From positions 3,150,001 to 3,214,000 of the forward strand of contig NZ_CP028918.1 of the NCBI RefSeq assembly GCF_003060865.1: a DNA stretch of 64,000 nucleotides, read 5' to 3'. Shown here one piece after another: positions 9,022 through 17,111 of the stretch. Position numbers and translations under genes: made by a program. The notes beneath the pieces are model-generated. The model did no database searches, was not told the DNA's origin, and was given only the letters and a program-made list of their open reading frames with translations. Each line of letters starts with the position of its first letter. Position 1 is the stretch's first letter. Origin of the DNA: Gemmobacter aquarius (GTDB taxonomy: Bacteria > Pseudomonadota > Alphaproteobacteria > Rhodobacterales > Rhodobacteraceae).

Positions 9022-9826
9022 CGCGCCCTCCCAGAACGGCCGCGATCATGTCGACCCCTTCGAATACCACATCCTCGAGCGAGGCAGCCGTGGTCGGCAC
9101 GGTGATGTACAAAAGCAGCAAGGTCGCAACCATCGTGACCGGAAAGCCAAAGGAAAACAGGTTCAGCGACGGCGCAGAGCGCGTGACGATCCCGACCGCG
9201 ATGTTCAAAAGCAGCAGGCAGGCCACCACCGGCAGCATCGTGGCCATGCCCAGCGCGAACATCCTGCTTCCTGCTGTCAGCCCCGCTGCGATGATGCGGG
9301 CGAAATCGACAGGCGCACCGGGCGGCACCGCCTGATAGCTTTCCAGCACCACGCGGATCGCGGCCAGATGGCCATCACTGCCCAGAAAGACCATCAACAT
9401 GAAAAGCCCGAAGATCTGCGCCACCACCGGCGTCTGCCCTCCGGCGGCAGGGTCGAACTGCGCGGCAAAGCCAAGCCCCGCCGTCGCTGCGATCCGGTCC
9501 CCCGCCAAGGCCGCCGCCCCGAACAGGATCGTCAGCACCAGCCCCGCGACCAGCCCCAGCATCAGCTCGGCAAAGACCAGCCGCAGCGCGGCCAGCCCCG
9601 CAAGGGCAGCCGGTTCGGGCAGCACCACGCCGCCCTCGATCCCGCCCGCCACCACCGGCAGCGCCAGAACCGCAATCGCCATCACCCGCACCTGCGCCGG
9701 CACGAACCGCCCGCCGAACCCCGGCGAGGCCATGACGAAAGCCCCGATCCGCAGCATGGCGAACAGGTATTGCGTCAGCCACCCCGTCACCGCGCCAAGA
9801 TCGAGCCCCGGAAGCATCGCCTCCAT
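9014..9826 (-). CDS. fliR: Flagellar export gate protein FliR
   Basis: Integral membrane part of the FliPQR export channel. The protein has 270 aa with about six hydrophobic helices. The FliR-typical patterns FVMASPGFGGRFVPAQVR, FAAQFDPAAGGQTPVVAQIF and LNIAVGIVTRSAPSLNLFS are clear. The length is normal for the family. Its start codon overlaps the end of fliQ and its stop overlaps flhB, so the genes are translationally coupled. Confidence 0.95.
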   Translation of the reverse strand: MEAMLPGLDLGAVTGWLTQYLFAMLRIGAFVMASPGFGGRFVPAQVRVMAIAVLALPVVAGGIEGGVVLPEPAALAGLAALRLVFAELMLGLVAGLVLTILFGAAALAGDRIAATAGLGFAAQFDPAAGGQTPVVAQIFGLFMLMVFLGSDGHLAAIRVVLESYQAVPPGAPVDFARIIAAGLTAGSRMFALGMATMLPVVACLLLLNIAVGIVTRSAPSLNLFSFGFPVTMVATLLLLYITVPTTAASLEDVVFEGVDMIAAVLGGRDG

Positions 9827-10092
9827 CAGCGGATCGCCGCGATGGTTTCGAAGACGTAGTGGAAATAATCCGTCATCCGCGTCAGCATGAAGCCCGACGC
9901 CAGCGCAAGCACCCCCATGCTGATCGCCAGCTTGGGCACAAAGGACAGCGTCTGCTCGTTGATCGATGTCGCCGCCTGCAACACGCCGATCACCAGACCG
10001 ACCACCAGCGCCACGCCCAGAACCGGCCCCGCGACGACCAGGATGTTCCAGTAAGCGATCTGCAAATTCTCGATATTGCTGTCGAAATCCAT
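9826..10092 (-). CDS. fliQ: Flagellar export gate protein FliQ (in frame with fliP)
   Basis: FliQ is a two-helix hairpin protein of the export channel. From ATG 10092 the product is 88 aa, the usual size, and carries the hallmark VLQAATSINEQTLSFVPKLA. The ATG lies inside a reading frame that is open from fliP with no stop between, so the sequence as given would make a FliP-FliQ fusion. The purine-rich GGGGGATAGG just upstream could serve as its ribosome site. If one C were added to the run at 10101-10105, fliP would end at TAG 10097-10099 and fliQ would be a separate gene 4 bases later. Confidence 0.85.
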   Translation of the reverse strand: MDFDSNIENLQIAYWNILVVAGPVLGVALVVGLVIGVLQAATSINEQTLSFVPKLAISMGVLALASGFMLTRMTDYFHYVFETIAAIR

Positions 10093-10830
10093 GATCCTAT
10101 CCCCCAGACCATAGGTCGCCGCCAGCGACCCGACCGTCAAAGCCCAACCATCGACCAGCACGAACAACAGCAGTTTCAGCGGCAGGGACACCAGCATCGG
10201 CGACAGCATCATCATGCCAAGCGCCATCAGGATCGACGCGACCACCATGTCGATCACGAGAAACGGCAGATAGATCAGGAACCCGATCTGGAACGCGGTC
10301 TTCAACTCCGATGTCATATAGGCGGGCAGCAGCACCGAAAGCGGAACCGAGTCGTTGTCGGTATAGGGCGCATCCCCCGCCAGCCGCTGGAACATCAAAA
10401 GGTCGTTCTGGCGCGTGTTCTCGATCAGGAAGCCCTTGATGATATGGCTTGCCGTGTCCATCGCGGGCTGCGCCTCCATCTGCCCGTCGAGATAGGGCGA
10501 AAGCGACTGGTCATAGATCGCGGTAAAGGTCGGCTGCATGATGAAAAAGGTCAGGAACAGCGCCAGCGCCACCAGAACCTGGTTGGGCGGGGTTTGCTGC
10601 GTGCCCAGCGCCTGCCGCAGGATCGACAGCACGATGATGATCCGCGTGAAAGCCGTCATCCCCAGCAACAGGGACGGAAGGATCGTCAGCGCCGACATCA
10701 GCGCCACGATCTGCAACGACAGCGAATAGGTCGTCCCCTCGGGCCCTTGTGTCAGGTTCAGCGCAGGCAGACCCTGGGCATGGGCGGCAAGGGGCAGCAG
10801 GATGAACAGCGGAACCAGCAGGCGTTTCAT
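9826..10830 (-). CDS. fliP: Flagellar export gate protein FliP, reading through into FliQ
   Basis: FliP forms the export channel with FliQ and FliR. The frame encodes 334 aa, about 90 more than usual. Residues 1-18 are a signal peptide (ends AAHA); the FliP core follows with TRIIIVLSILRQALGTQQTPPNQV, FLIENTRQND and LSPMLVSLPLKLLLFVLVDGW. FliP normally ends just after this motif; here the frame continues GLGDRIM into a complete FliQ. Either this is a real fusion or a one-base loss in the C5 run at 10101-10105 removed the FliP stop. I favour the latter, because adding one C restores FliP ending ...TYGLGG. The start overlaps the fliO stop as ATGA. Confidence 0.88.
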   Translation of the reverse strand: MKRLLVPLFILLPLAAHAQGLPALNLTQGPEGTTYSLSLQIVALMSALTILPSLLLGMTAFTRIIIVLSILRQALGTQQTPPNQVLVALALFLTFFIMQPTFTAIYDQSLSPYLDGQMEAQPAMDTASHIIKGFLIENTRQNDLLMFQRLAGDAPYTDNDSVPLSVLLPAYMTSELKTAFQIGFLIYLPFLVIDMVVASILMALGMMMLSPMLVSLPLKLLLFVLVDGWALTVGSLAATYGLGDRIMDFDSNIENLQIAYWNILVVAGPVLGVALVVGLVIGVLQAATSINEQTLSFVPKLAISMGVLALASGFMLTRMTDYFHYVFETIAAIR

Positions 10831-11096
10831 GCCGCCACCTCGCGCTTGGGCAGCGCCTGCATCACCGGAGCAGCCCCCTTGCAGCGGATCAGCAGAAACT
10901 CTTGCCCGTCCACGGTCAGGATCATGGCGCGGTCGGTCGGCGACAGCGCCGTCACCTCGGCCAGCCTGATACGCCGCTCTCCGGCAACGCGGCGGGCAAG
11001 CCCGCCCTTGTTGATCGTGACCACCAGCCAGCCAAGGCCAAGCACGGCCATGAACAGAAAAAGCGTCACATATTGGTCAGGTCTGATCGCGTCCAA
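10827..11096 (-). CDS. fliO: Flagellar export assembly protein FliO
   Basis: Small bitopic protein that helps assemble the FliP ring. Seen: an N-terminal transmembrane segment (YVTLFLFMAVLGLGWLVV) and a short basic cytoplasmic domain with VDGQEFLLIRCKGAAPVMQ. I propose TTG 11096, which has GGAG 10 bases upstream and gives 89 aa. A TTG at 11114 would lie only a few bases from the predicted transcription start of the sigma54 promoter at 11129-11144. Its stop overlaps the fliP start. FliO is weakly conserved, so the call rests on topology, size and position. Confidence 0.8.
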   Translation of the reverse strand: MDAIRPDQYVTLFLFMAVLGLGWLVVTINKGGLARRVAGERRIRLAEVTALSPTDRAMILTVDGQEFLLIRCKGAAPVMQALPKREVAA

Positions 11097-11128
11097 GGCA
11101 AAGCACTCCGGCAATTACACCGAATGCG

Positions 11129-11144
11129 TGCAATCCCCGTGCCG
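11129..11144 (-). promoter_or_regulatory. Sigma54 promoter of the fliO-fliP-fliQ-fliR-flhB unit
   Basis: The minus strand reads CGGCACGGGGATTGCA: GG and GC are correctly spaced and only the first base departs from TGGCAC-N5-TTGCA. Expected start is near 11117, about 21 bases before the proposed TTG start of fliO. It adjoins the hairpin array at 11150-11270. Confidence 0.75.
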
Positions 11145-11149
11145 CGTGC

Positions 11150-11270
11150 CCGATTTCTGACGCAGAAATCGGCACGAAATCTGACACAGATTTCGCGCAA
11201 AGACCCGTCCGGTCGCGGGGGCAACGGAATTTGCGTCAAATTCCGCCGCGATTTCTGCGTCAGAAATCGC
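11150..11270 (+). repeat. Array of four related short palindromes between fliN and fliO
   Basis: Four perfect inverted repeats, each with a 3-base centre, fill 121 bases: 11150-11172 (arms CCGATTTCTG/CAGAAATCGG), 11175-11195 (CGAAATCTG/CAGATTTCG), 11225-11245 (CGGAATTTG/CAAATTCCG) and 11248-11270 (GCGATTTCTG/CAGAAATCGC). Units 1 and 4 share the core GATTTCTG-N3-CAGAAATC; 2 and 3 are rearranged relatives. The array lies within the fliK-N to fliO-flhB boundary, just upstream of the fliO promoter. It could act as transcription attenuator, RNA-stability element or activator-binding array. I saw no other copy of the core in this window. Confidence 0.85.
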
Positions 11271-11272
11271 CC

Positions 11273-11554
11273 TTAGATCGACTCGGCACGCTTCTCCGGA
11301 TCGATGATCTGCCCGAAACGGATGCCGAAGCGTTCACCGACCATCACCACCTCGCCCTTGGCGATCAGCGTGCCGTTCACCAGCACGTCCAGCGGATCAC
11401 CCGCCAGCCGGTCCAGCTCGATCACCGACCCCTCCGACAGCCGCAGCAGATCGCGGATCGTCAACTCGGCGCGCCCCACCTCGACCGTCAGCTTGACGCC
11501 CACGTTTTCCAGCAGGCGCAGCCCGTCATGCCCGCCCTTCAATGCCTCGTTCAT
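11273..11554 (-). CDS. fliN: Flagellar C-ring switch protein FliN
   Basis: Lower C-ring protein of the rotor/switch, which also docks the FliH-FliI export ATPase. The protein has 93 aa, almost all a SpoA/FliN domain: LLENVGVKLTVEVGRAELTIRD, EGSVIELDRLAGDPLDVLVNG and VGERFGIRF. The extended acidic N-terminus of enterobacterial FliN is missing, so it is a short form. The start overlaps the end of fliM by 4 bases (ATGA). It ends 2 bases before the hairpin array and is the last gene of the fliK-L-M-N unit. Confidence 0.95.
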   Translation of the reverse strand: MNEALKGGHDGLRLLENVGVKLTVEVGRAELTIRDLLRLSEGSVIELDRLAGDPLDVLVNGTLIAKGEVVMVGERFGIRFGQIIDPEKRAESI

Positions 11555-12531
11555 AGCGCATTTCCCTTCAGCTTCTTGGTGATGCTCAAGGCCGATTTTC
11601 CGGCAACATCGCCCGGCACGGCCTCGAAATAGGGCTTCCCGTCGATCAGGACCTGAACGGTTTCAGCCAGTTTCGCGGGGATCACGTCCCCTTCTTTCAG
11701 CGCGGTCAACTGCCGCAAGGCAATCTCCGGCTCGCACATGCGCGCCTGCACCTGCAACGGGATGTTCATCACCGCCCGTTCCAGCCGGTCGCGCCACGAC
11801 TGGTCATCGTCGAGGAAGTCCGACTGCATCCGGCTCCGCAACTGGCTCGCGATGGGTTTAAGCGTCTGGAGCGGATAGAGGATGTCGAAACTCGCAGGCT
11901 CGGCATCGGGCAATTGCACCATGAAAGAACAGTTCACCACCATGTCATCGCCATCGACGAAGGCTGCGAACTGCATGTTCTCCTCGCGGCTGGCCACGGT
12001 AAATGTCAGCCCCATCAGGTCGCGCCACGCCAGTTGCAGCGCGTTGTTCAGCCGGTCGGTCACGATCTCGATCACGCGCTGCTCGGTCGCGGTAAACTCG
12101 TTGCGGTGGCTTTTGACGTAGCGCACCTGTCCGCCATAATAGGCGTCGGTCAGAAGGCTGATGAACGGCGGAGGGATCACGATCAGATGGTTGCCGCGCA
12201 GCTCATCGATCTTGGTATTGGTCAGGCTGACGAAATTGTCCTGACTGTTGCGGTAATCGTCGAATGTCCGCGTTTCCGCCGGAAAGGCCGAAATCCGCGG
12301 CTGGATCCGCAGCATGGGCAGAAACACCGACCGCGCGATGCGGCAGAAGCGTTCGTTGATCATCCGCAGCGCGTGGTAATCGCCCATCAACGACAGGTCG
12401 TTCGACCCGAAGACGTACGGGCGAACTTCGGCACCGCTCAGCGACGTCTCCATGTCGCCGGGCGAGTCCATCAACCCGCCAACAAGGGCTGCAACGTCCC
12501 CTGCCGATAGTTTCCGCGGTTTCGCGATCAT
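11551..12531 (-). CDS. fliM: Flagellar switch protein FliM
   Basis: Middle C-ring protein that receives phosphorylated CheY and passes the signal to FliG. The protein has 326 aa: an N-terminal segment LSAGDVAALVGGLMD (degenerate compared with the LSQDEIDALL CheY-binding peptide), a central CheC-like domain (about 45-230) containing YRNSQDNFVSLTN and GNHLIVIPPPFISLLTD, and a C-terminal SpoA domain from about 245. The divergent CheY-docking peptide fits a motor that is stopped rather than reversed, but that link is inference. It is separated from fliL by 12 bases. Confidence 0.94.
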   Translation of the reverse strand: MIAKPRKLSAGDVAALVGGLMDSPGDMETSLSGAEVRPYVFGSNDLSLMGDYHALRMINERFCRIARSVFLPMLRIQPRISAFPAETRTFDDYRNSQDNFVSLTNTKIDELRGNHLIVIPPPFISLLTDAYYGGQVRYVKSHRNEFTATEQRVIEIVTDRLNNALQLAWRDLMGLTFTVASREENMQFAAFVDGDDMVVNCSFMVQLPDAEPASFDILYPLQTLKPIASQLRSRMQSDFLDDDQSWRDRLERAVMNIPLQVQARMCEPEIALRQLTALKEGDVIPAKLAETVQVLIDGKPYFEAVPGDVAGKSALSITKKLKGNAL

Positions 12532-12543
12532 CTCACGCGCCCC

Positions 12544-13119
12544 TTACTGCAGCACAAAGGACGGAAAGAACACATCCTCGATCCCGCCAAAGCCCTCGGC
12601 CTTTTCCAGCCGCGCGTTGATCGCTTCTTTCACCGCATCGGCCAGATGGGCGCGGCCCTCTGTCCCCTCGATGTCCGTCTCCGAAAAGGTGGAAAGCACC
12701 GTCAGCATGTCCGATTGCAAGGCCAGCTTATGCGTCTCGACATTCTTCATGACCGACTCGTCATATTGCGTCGACACACCGATCTGCACCTGAAGGAACC
12801 GCTTGCTGTCGCGCAGGTTCGCGGTGATCGGGTCGGGAAAGGTGAAATAGCTGGTCTGGAACTTCTCTTCCTCGGGCACGGGTTTGGGAACCTTGAGCGG
12901 CGCCTCGCCCTCGCCTTCGGCGGCGTGTTCCCCGGCGGGCGCGGCCGATTGCGGGTCGATCAGTTGCAGCATGTCCTGCGCGGGCGACAGCGGGTTGGCG
13001 AAATAGAACCAGCCGCCGCCGAACCCCGCACCCAGCAGGATCACCGCGAAAAGCAAAGTCTTTATCATCCCCATCAGACCGCCCTTGCGTTTCGGGGCAT
13101 CGATTGCTTGCATCGTCAT
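12544..13119 (-). CDS. fliL: Flagellar basal-body associated protein FliL
   Basis: FliL surrounds stator units and supports motor torque. The protein has 191 aa: one transmembrane segment near 17-41 (MIKTLLFAVILLGAGFGGGW), a Pro/Glu-rich linker, and a periplasmic FliL domain with LQVQIGVSTQYDESV, LSTFSETDIEGTEGR and a C-terminus ending DVFFPSFVLQ. The start at 13119 has GGA seven bases upstream. It lies 14 bases after fliK in the sigma54-driven fliK-L-M-N unit. A second FliL-like protein is encoded at 33567-34049. Confidence 0.93.
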   Translation of the reverse strand: MTMQAIDAPKRKGGLMGMIKTLLFAVILLGAGFGGGWFYFANPLSPAQDMLQLIDPQSAAPAGEHAAEGEGEAPLKVPKPVPEEEKFQTSYFTFPDPITANLRDSKRFLQVQIGVSTQYDESVMKNVETHKLALQSDMLTVLSTFSETDIEGTEGRAHLADAVKEAINARLEKAEGFGGIEDVFFPSFVLQ

Positions 13120-13133
13120 CTTCGTTTCCGTCC

Positions 13134-14612
13134 TCAGGCCATCAGGTTGACAAGACCCGCCGCAGCACGGCGCAAGCCGGGCGCGTCGCCCGCCTCGATC
13201 CGGCGCGAATGGGTCAGAAATTCGGTCATGCGGTTGCGCGGGGTGGCGCGGTCATCCGGCTGGCTGCCCTGCCTGCCGCTTTCGGCGCTCTGGCTGCCAA
13301 GGTCGATCCCGGCGCGTGACAGCCCTTCGGTCAACCGGTGCTGCGCTTCGGTAAAGACCCGCGCGGCTTCAGGTGTCGCGGTGATGAATTTCACCTGCGC
13401 CAGCCCGTCGACCATCTCGAGCTTGATCCGCAACGGCCCCAGCTTTTCGGGGCTGAGCGACAGTTCGATCTCTTGCCCGTCATCCGACAGTTCGGCACTG
13501 ATGCGTTCCGACAAAACCTGTTCCCAGCCGGGCAGATCGGTCCGCAACGGCTGCGCGACTGTCCGGTCGGCCGCATGTGACACGGGCAGCGGCATTTGCT
13601 GCACCACGGGGTTACCCGGATCGGCGAGTTTCGGTTCGGCAAGTACAGGCTTCGGGGCGACAGGGGCTGCGCCGGCTGCCGCCGCGCCAGTCACCGCATC
13701 GACCGTCCGCGACACCGCCGGTTCGGCAGCCGTCACGATGGCCAGGGCTTTCGGCTTGGCAGGCTTTGCCTCACCCGACCCGTCGTCTGCTCCGGCCTTG
13801 TCTGACGGTATTTCCTTGCCCGTCACCGAACCCGTAACAGGCCCCGTTTCCTGCTCCGCCCCGGTCCGCGCAACGGCGGTCTCGACCGTCACCGACACCG
13901 CGACAGGCATCGCATCGACCAAGGCTCGCCTTGCCTGACGCAACGGCTTCGCCGCTGTCGATTCAGCGTCGGACCCAGCGCCCGCAACAGCCTCGGTCAC
14001 CGTGCTCGCGACAGCCCCCGCTGCCACGGGCCCCGCAACCGGCCCCGCAACCGGCACAGGCACAGGCACGGGCACAGGCGCCGTCACAGACGCCGTCACA
14101 GACGCGGCCTCCAACAGCTCATCCGCCTCTGTGTCCGCGGCGGGCGCAACCTTTTCCCCGGCATCTTCGCCGACGGTCTCGGCCCGGTCGGAAACGACCG
14201 GCATCCCCGCTGCGACAATCGACACATCGCGCGGCCCAATATCTGCTGCAACAACCCCATCGGCACCAGCCGGCAAGGTAGCGTCGCCACCCGCTTCAGG
14301 CGCAACGGCAGACTGGACATCTGCCATGGCCACACCACCCGACAACGCTGCCTGAACCGCCAGAACGTCCGCTACCGGCACCACCTCACCGCCAACGGCA
14401 GCATCCGCGACCACGACACCCGCAACGGCAACCTGCGCGTCCACCGGCACCGTTCCCGGTTTCCCCGCCACAGGCGCAGGCGCTTCGCCCATCGCCTTGG
14501 CCAGCCTGTCGGCAAAGCCGGCAGCCCCTGCCGCAAGGGCAGGCGCAGCCGATCCGGCCACGGCCAAAGCCTCGGGCGTTGGCAAAATCGCACTGGTCTC
14601 GCCGATGTTCAT
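13134..14612 (-). CDS. fliK: Flagellar hook-length control protein FliK
   Basis: Secreted molecular ruler that ends hook growth by acting on FlhB. The protein has 492 aa. Residues 1-350 are a low-complexity Ala/Val/Pro ruler region with short repeats (VPVPVPVPVAGPVAGPVAAG). The C-terminal Flg_hook domain (about 365-450) has LSERISAELSDDGQEIELSLSP and KLGPLRIKLEMVDGLAQVKF. SD AGGATGAG precedes ATG 14612. A matching sigma54 promoter is at 14666-14681, so fliK starts its own unit apart from fliJ. The repeat-rich centre would be prone to length change. Confidence 0.92.
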   Translation of the reverse strand: MNIGETSAILPTPEALAVAGSAAPALAAGAAGFADRLAKAMGEAPAPVAGKPGTVPVDAQVAVAGVVVADAAVGGEVVPVADVLAVQAALSGGVAMADVQSAVAPEAGGDATLPAGADGVVAADIGPRDVSIVAAGMPVVSDRAETVGEDAGEKVAPAADTEADELLEAASVTASVTAPVPVPVPVPVAGPVAGPVAAGAVASTVTEAVAGAGSDAESTAAKPLRQARRALVDAMPVAVSVTVETAVARTGAEQETGPVTGSVTGKEIPSDKAGADDGSGEAKPAKPKALAIVTAAEPAVSRTVDAVTGAAAAGAAPVAPKPVLAEPKLADPGNPVVQQMPLPVSHAADRTVAQPLRTDLPGWEQVLSERISAELSDDGQEIELSLSPEKLGPLRIKLEMVDGLAQVKFITATPEAARVFTEAQHRLTEGLSRAGIDLGSQSAESGRQGSQPDDRATPRNRMTEFLTHSRRIEAGDAPGLRRAAAGLVNLMA

Positions 14613-14665
14613 CGGTGTCTCATCCTTTCGGGCAATCCGCCCGCTCGATCCATTGCCGTCCCGTT

Positions 14666-14681
14666 TGCAAGTTCGGTGCCA
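14666..14681 (-). promoter_or_regulatory. Sigma54 promoter of the fliK-L-M-N unit
   Basis: The minus strand reads TGGCACCGAACTTGCA, a full match to TGGCAC-N5-TTGCA. Predicted start is near 14654, about 42 bases before the fliK ATG. It lies just after the fliJ stop. Confidence 0.87.
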
Positions 14682-14687
14682 AGCGGC

Positions 14688-15098
14688 CTAACGTTTGCGC
14701 GGCGGCATCGCACCATCGCGCAGGGCCTGCTTTGCCTCGGCCTCGCCGCGCCGCGCCTCGCGGGCCTTGTCGGCCAAAAGCTGCAAGCGGTGCTCCTCTC
14801 GCGCCAGCTTCGCCTGCGCCTCGGCCACGGCCAGTGCCAGAGCCGACTCACGGTCGCGCTGCTTGTCGATCTCGGCCAATATCTGCCCGACCATGCCGCG
14901 CTCGGCCCGCAGGGTCGCCATGCTTTGCACCGCAGGCGCCGCCCCGCGCTTTTCGGCCAGCACCGCCGCCAGCCGTTCGGCCACCGCCCCCGCCTGCGCC
15001 TTTTGCATCAGCACTTCACGCAAGCCGCCCAGCGTTTCCGCGACCCGCGCCTTTTCCTTCAGCGCCATCAAAGCCAGCGTCTTGGACCGCTCGGTCAC
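14688..15098 (-). CDS. fliJ: Flagellar export chaperone/stalk protein FliJ
   Basis: FliJ inserts into the FliI ATPase hexamer like the gamma subunit of F1 and links it to FlhA. The protein has 136 aa and is almost entirely charged, Ala/Glu/Arg/Lys-rich helix, as expected for a coiled coil (LAREEHRLQLLADKAREARR). It starts with GTG 15098, overlapping the TGA that ends fliI in the corrected frame (15095-15097). That overlap argues that the normal fliI frame is the biologically selected one. Sequence conservation in FliJ is low, so size, coiled coil and position carry the call. Confidence 0.85.
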   Translation of the reverse strand: MTERSKTLALMALKEKARVAETLGGLREVLMQKAQAGAVAERLAAVLAEKRGAAPAVQSMATLRAERGMVGQILAEIDKQRDRESALALAVAEAQAKLAREEHRLQLLADKAREARRGEAEAKQALRDGAMPPRKR

Positions 15099-16419
15099 GC
15101 CACACCCGCCAGCGCCAGCAACTCGGCCCGACTGTCATCGAAAGCCGAAGCCTCGTGCGCGCCCTGCCGGATGAACGCCTCGATCGCGGGCCAAAGTCGT
15201 ATCGCCTCGTCGAGGTCTGCATCCTGACCGGGCATATAGCCCCCATCAGCATCAGGTCGCGGTTGTCCATATAAAGCGAGATCATCCGCCGCAGCTTCTG
15301 CGCCGCCGCCCGATGCTCCTTGTCCGTGATATCACCCATCACACGGCTGGTGGATTGCGGCAGATCGACCGCCGGATAGATCCCCATCTGCGTCTGCCGC
15401 CGCGACAGAACCATATGCCCGTCGAGGATCGCCCGCGCCGTATCGACCACCGGATCGTTCGTCGTGTCGTCCCCGTCCGCAAGCACCGTGTAGATCGCGG
15501 TGATCGCTCCCTCGCCGGGCAATCCCGGCCCCGTCCGTTCGATCAGTGTAGGGATCAGCGACACCACGCTTGGCGGATAGCCCTTGGCCGTCGGCTGCTC
15601 GCCCAAGGCAAGGCCGATCTCGCGCTGGGCATGGGCCACCCGCGTCAGACTGTCCATGATCAGCAAGACCTGCTTGCCCTCGGCGCGGAAGGCTTCGGCA
15701 ATCGCCGTCGCCCGCCGCGCCGCCCGCAGGCGCAGCAGAGGCGAACGGTCGGCAGGCACGGCCACCATGCAGATGCGCTTGGCGGCTTCGCCCGTCATCA
15801 CCGACCGCACGAAAGCGCCGACTTCCCGCGCCCTCTCGCCGATCAGCCCGACCACGATCACATCGGCACTTGTGAACCGCGCCATCATCTCCATGAGCAC
15901 CGATTTTCCGACGCCCGACCCCGCGATGATCCCGATCCGCTGCCCCTGCCCGATGGTCAGCGCAGCGTTCAAGATCCGCACGCCCACATCCAGCGGTTTG
16001 TCGACCGGAGTCCGCGCAAGCGGGTTCATCACCTTGCCCGCAAGCGGCCAGACCTTGTCACACCGCGGCGCGGGCAGCCCGTCGAGCGGATGCCCCTCGG
16101 CATCGATCACGCGGCCCAGTAGGGCCTCGCCCACCTCGGCCATCTGCCCGCCGCCGATCACCCGCACCCGCGCTCCCGCGATGACAGCAGCGCCGGGCTG
16201 GTTCAGAAAGAGCATCACGTTGCCGCGCGCAAAGCCGATCACCTCGCCCTGCACCGCATCGCCCGTCTCGGTCGCGATTTCGCACATCGTGCCGGGGCTG
16301 GCGGGAAAGCCGGTCGCCTCCATGATCAGCCCGTCATAGCGCAGCACCCGCCCCTCGATGCGCGGGGCGGCCACCGCCGCCCGCGTCACATCGGCAGCGA
16401 TCCGGGCAAGCAAGGTCAT
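15095..16419 (-). CDS. fliI: Flagellar export ATPase FliI, with apparent -1 frameshift near its C-terminus
   Basis: Cytoplasmic ATPase of the flagellar type III export system. Walker A AGSGVGKS, GERAREVGAF, Walker B VLLIMDSLTR and the catalytic-domain pattern VDLPQSTSRVMGDIT are intact. After NRDLMLMGA (near 15244) the frame departs from the family and would run to 15016 across fliJ as an arginine-rich tail. Adding one base to the C5 run at 15240-15244 restores a normal ending (GYMPGQDADLDEAIRLWP, FIRQGAHEASAFDDSR, LLALAGVA) that stops at 15095-15097, overlapping the fliJ start. The corrected protein has 441 aa. Either a sequence error or a true mutation or slippage site. The start overlaps the fliH stop. 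Confidence 0.9.
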
Positions 16420-17108
16420 GGCGCGACCCCGATCAGGTCCGTAAGCGAAATCCCCTCGGCCCGCACGGCAACATCGCCCCGCGACAGGCGCGGGTCGGCG
16501 GCAACGACAGCCCCCGCAAGGTCAGACCCGGCAAGATAGGGCGCGACCGCTGCCAGATCTTCGGGATGCAAAGCAACAGTCACCGCCCGAACCCCTTGGG
16601 CCACACGGTCGGCCAAAATCTCGATCCGCGCCAGAAACGGCGCAGGCAGATCGTCGATCACCTGCCCCGCCCGCACCGATGCCATGGACCGCACCGCGCC
16701 CGACAGCGCCGCCGACAGCGCATCGGCACCGTCCATCCCCGTCACTGCCAGCTTGGAAGCCAGCGCCACGAACGCATCCCGCGCCGCGATCACGCCAGCC
16801 TCGGTATCCAAAGCCCCCAGCTTGCGCCCCTCGGCCAATCCGTCCGCCCTGCCTGCGGCAAAGCCCGCCTCGCGCGCCTCGGCCAGCAGTTCCTCGACCG
16901 TGGGCGCGGGCGGGACAACCTCGGCCATGTCATCCACGACAACCTCGGCCTCGACCGCCTCGACCGCCGCCGCTTCGAGCCGTGCCATGCGGTCTATCGG
17001 AACGGCACGGAAACTGCCGTCGACCGGACGCGCGGTGCCCGAAAATCCCTTGCCCGCCTTTGCGCGGACAAGCGCCATAACCTCGGCCGTTCCCATCGCC
17101 TGTGCCAC
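16416..17108 (-). CDS. fliH: Flagellar export ATPase regulator FliH
   Basis: FliH holds and regulates FliI and ties it to FliN. The protein has 230 aa: an Ala/Val-rich N-terminal half, the Ala/Gly helix-packing repeat typical of FliH (EAREAGFAAGRADGLAEGRK, near 80-100), and a C-terminal half ending LTDLIGVAP that resembles a V-ATPase E subunit. The start is GTG 17108, 3 bases after the fliG stop; ATG 17096 is an alternative. Its stop overlaps the fliI start (ATGA). Overall conservation is low, as usual for FliH. Confidence 0.88.
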   Translation of the reverse strand: MAQAMGTAEVMALVRAKAGKGFSGTARPVDGSFRAVPIDRMARLEAAAVEAVEAEVVVDDMAEVVPPAPTVEELLAEAREAGFAAGRADGLAEGRKLGALDTEAGVIAARDAFVALASKLAVTGMDGADALSAALSGAVRSMASVRAGQVIDDLPAPFLARIEILADRVAQGVRAVTVALHPEDLAAVAPYLAGSDLAGAVVAADPRLSRGDVAVRAEGISLTDLIGVAP

Positions 17109-17111
17109 GCC

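Noticed and set aside
13950..14120. CRISPR-like or tandem DNA repeats within fliK
   Set aside because: The short repeats encode a Val/Pro/Ala low-complexity ruler segment in frame and have no spacers.
15016..15094. Extended FliI C-terminus overlapping fliJ
   Set aside because: The arginine-rich tail is out of the family frame and is explained by a one-base shift at 15240-15244.
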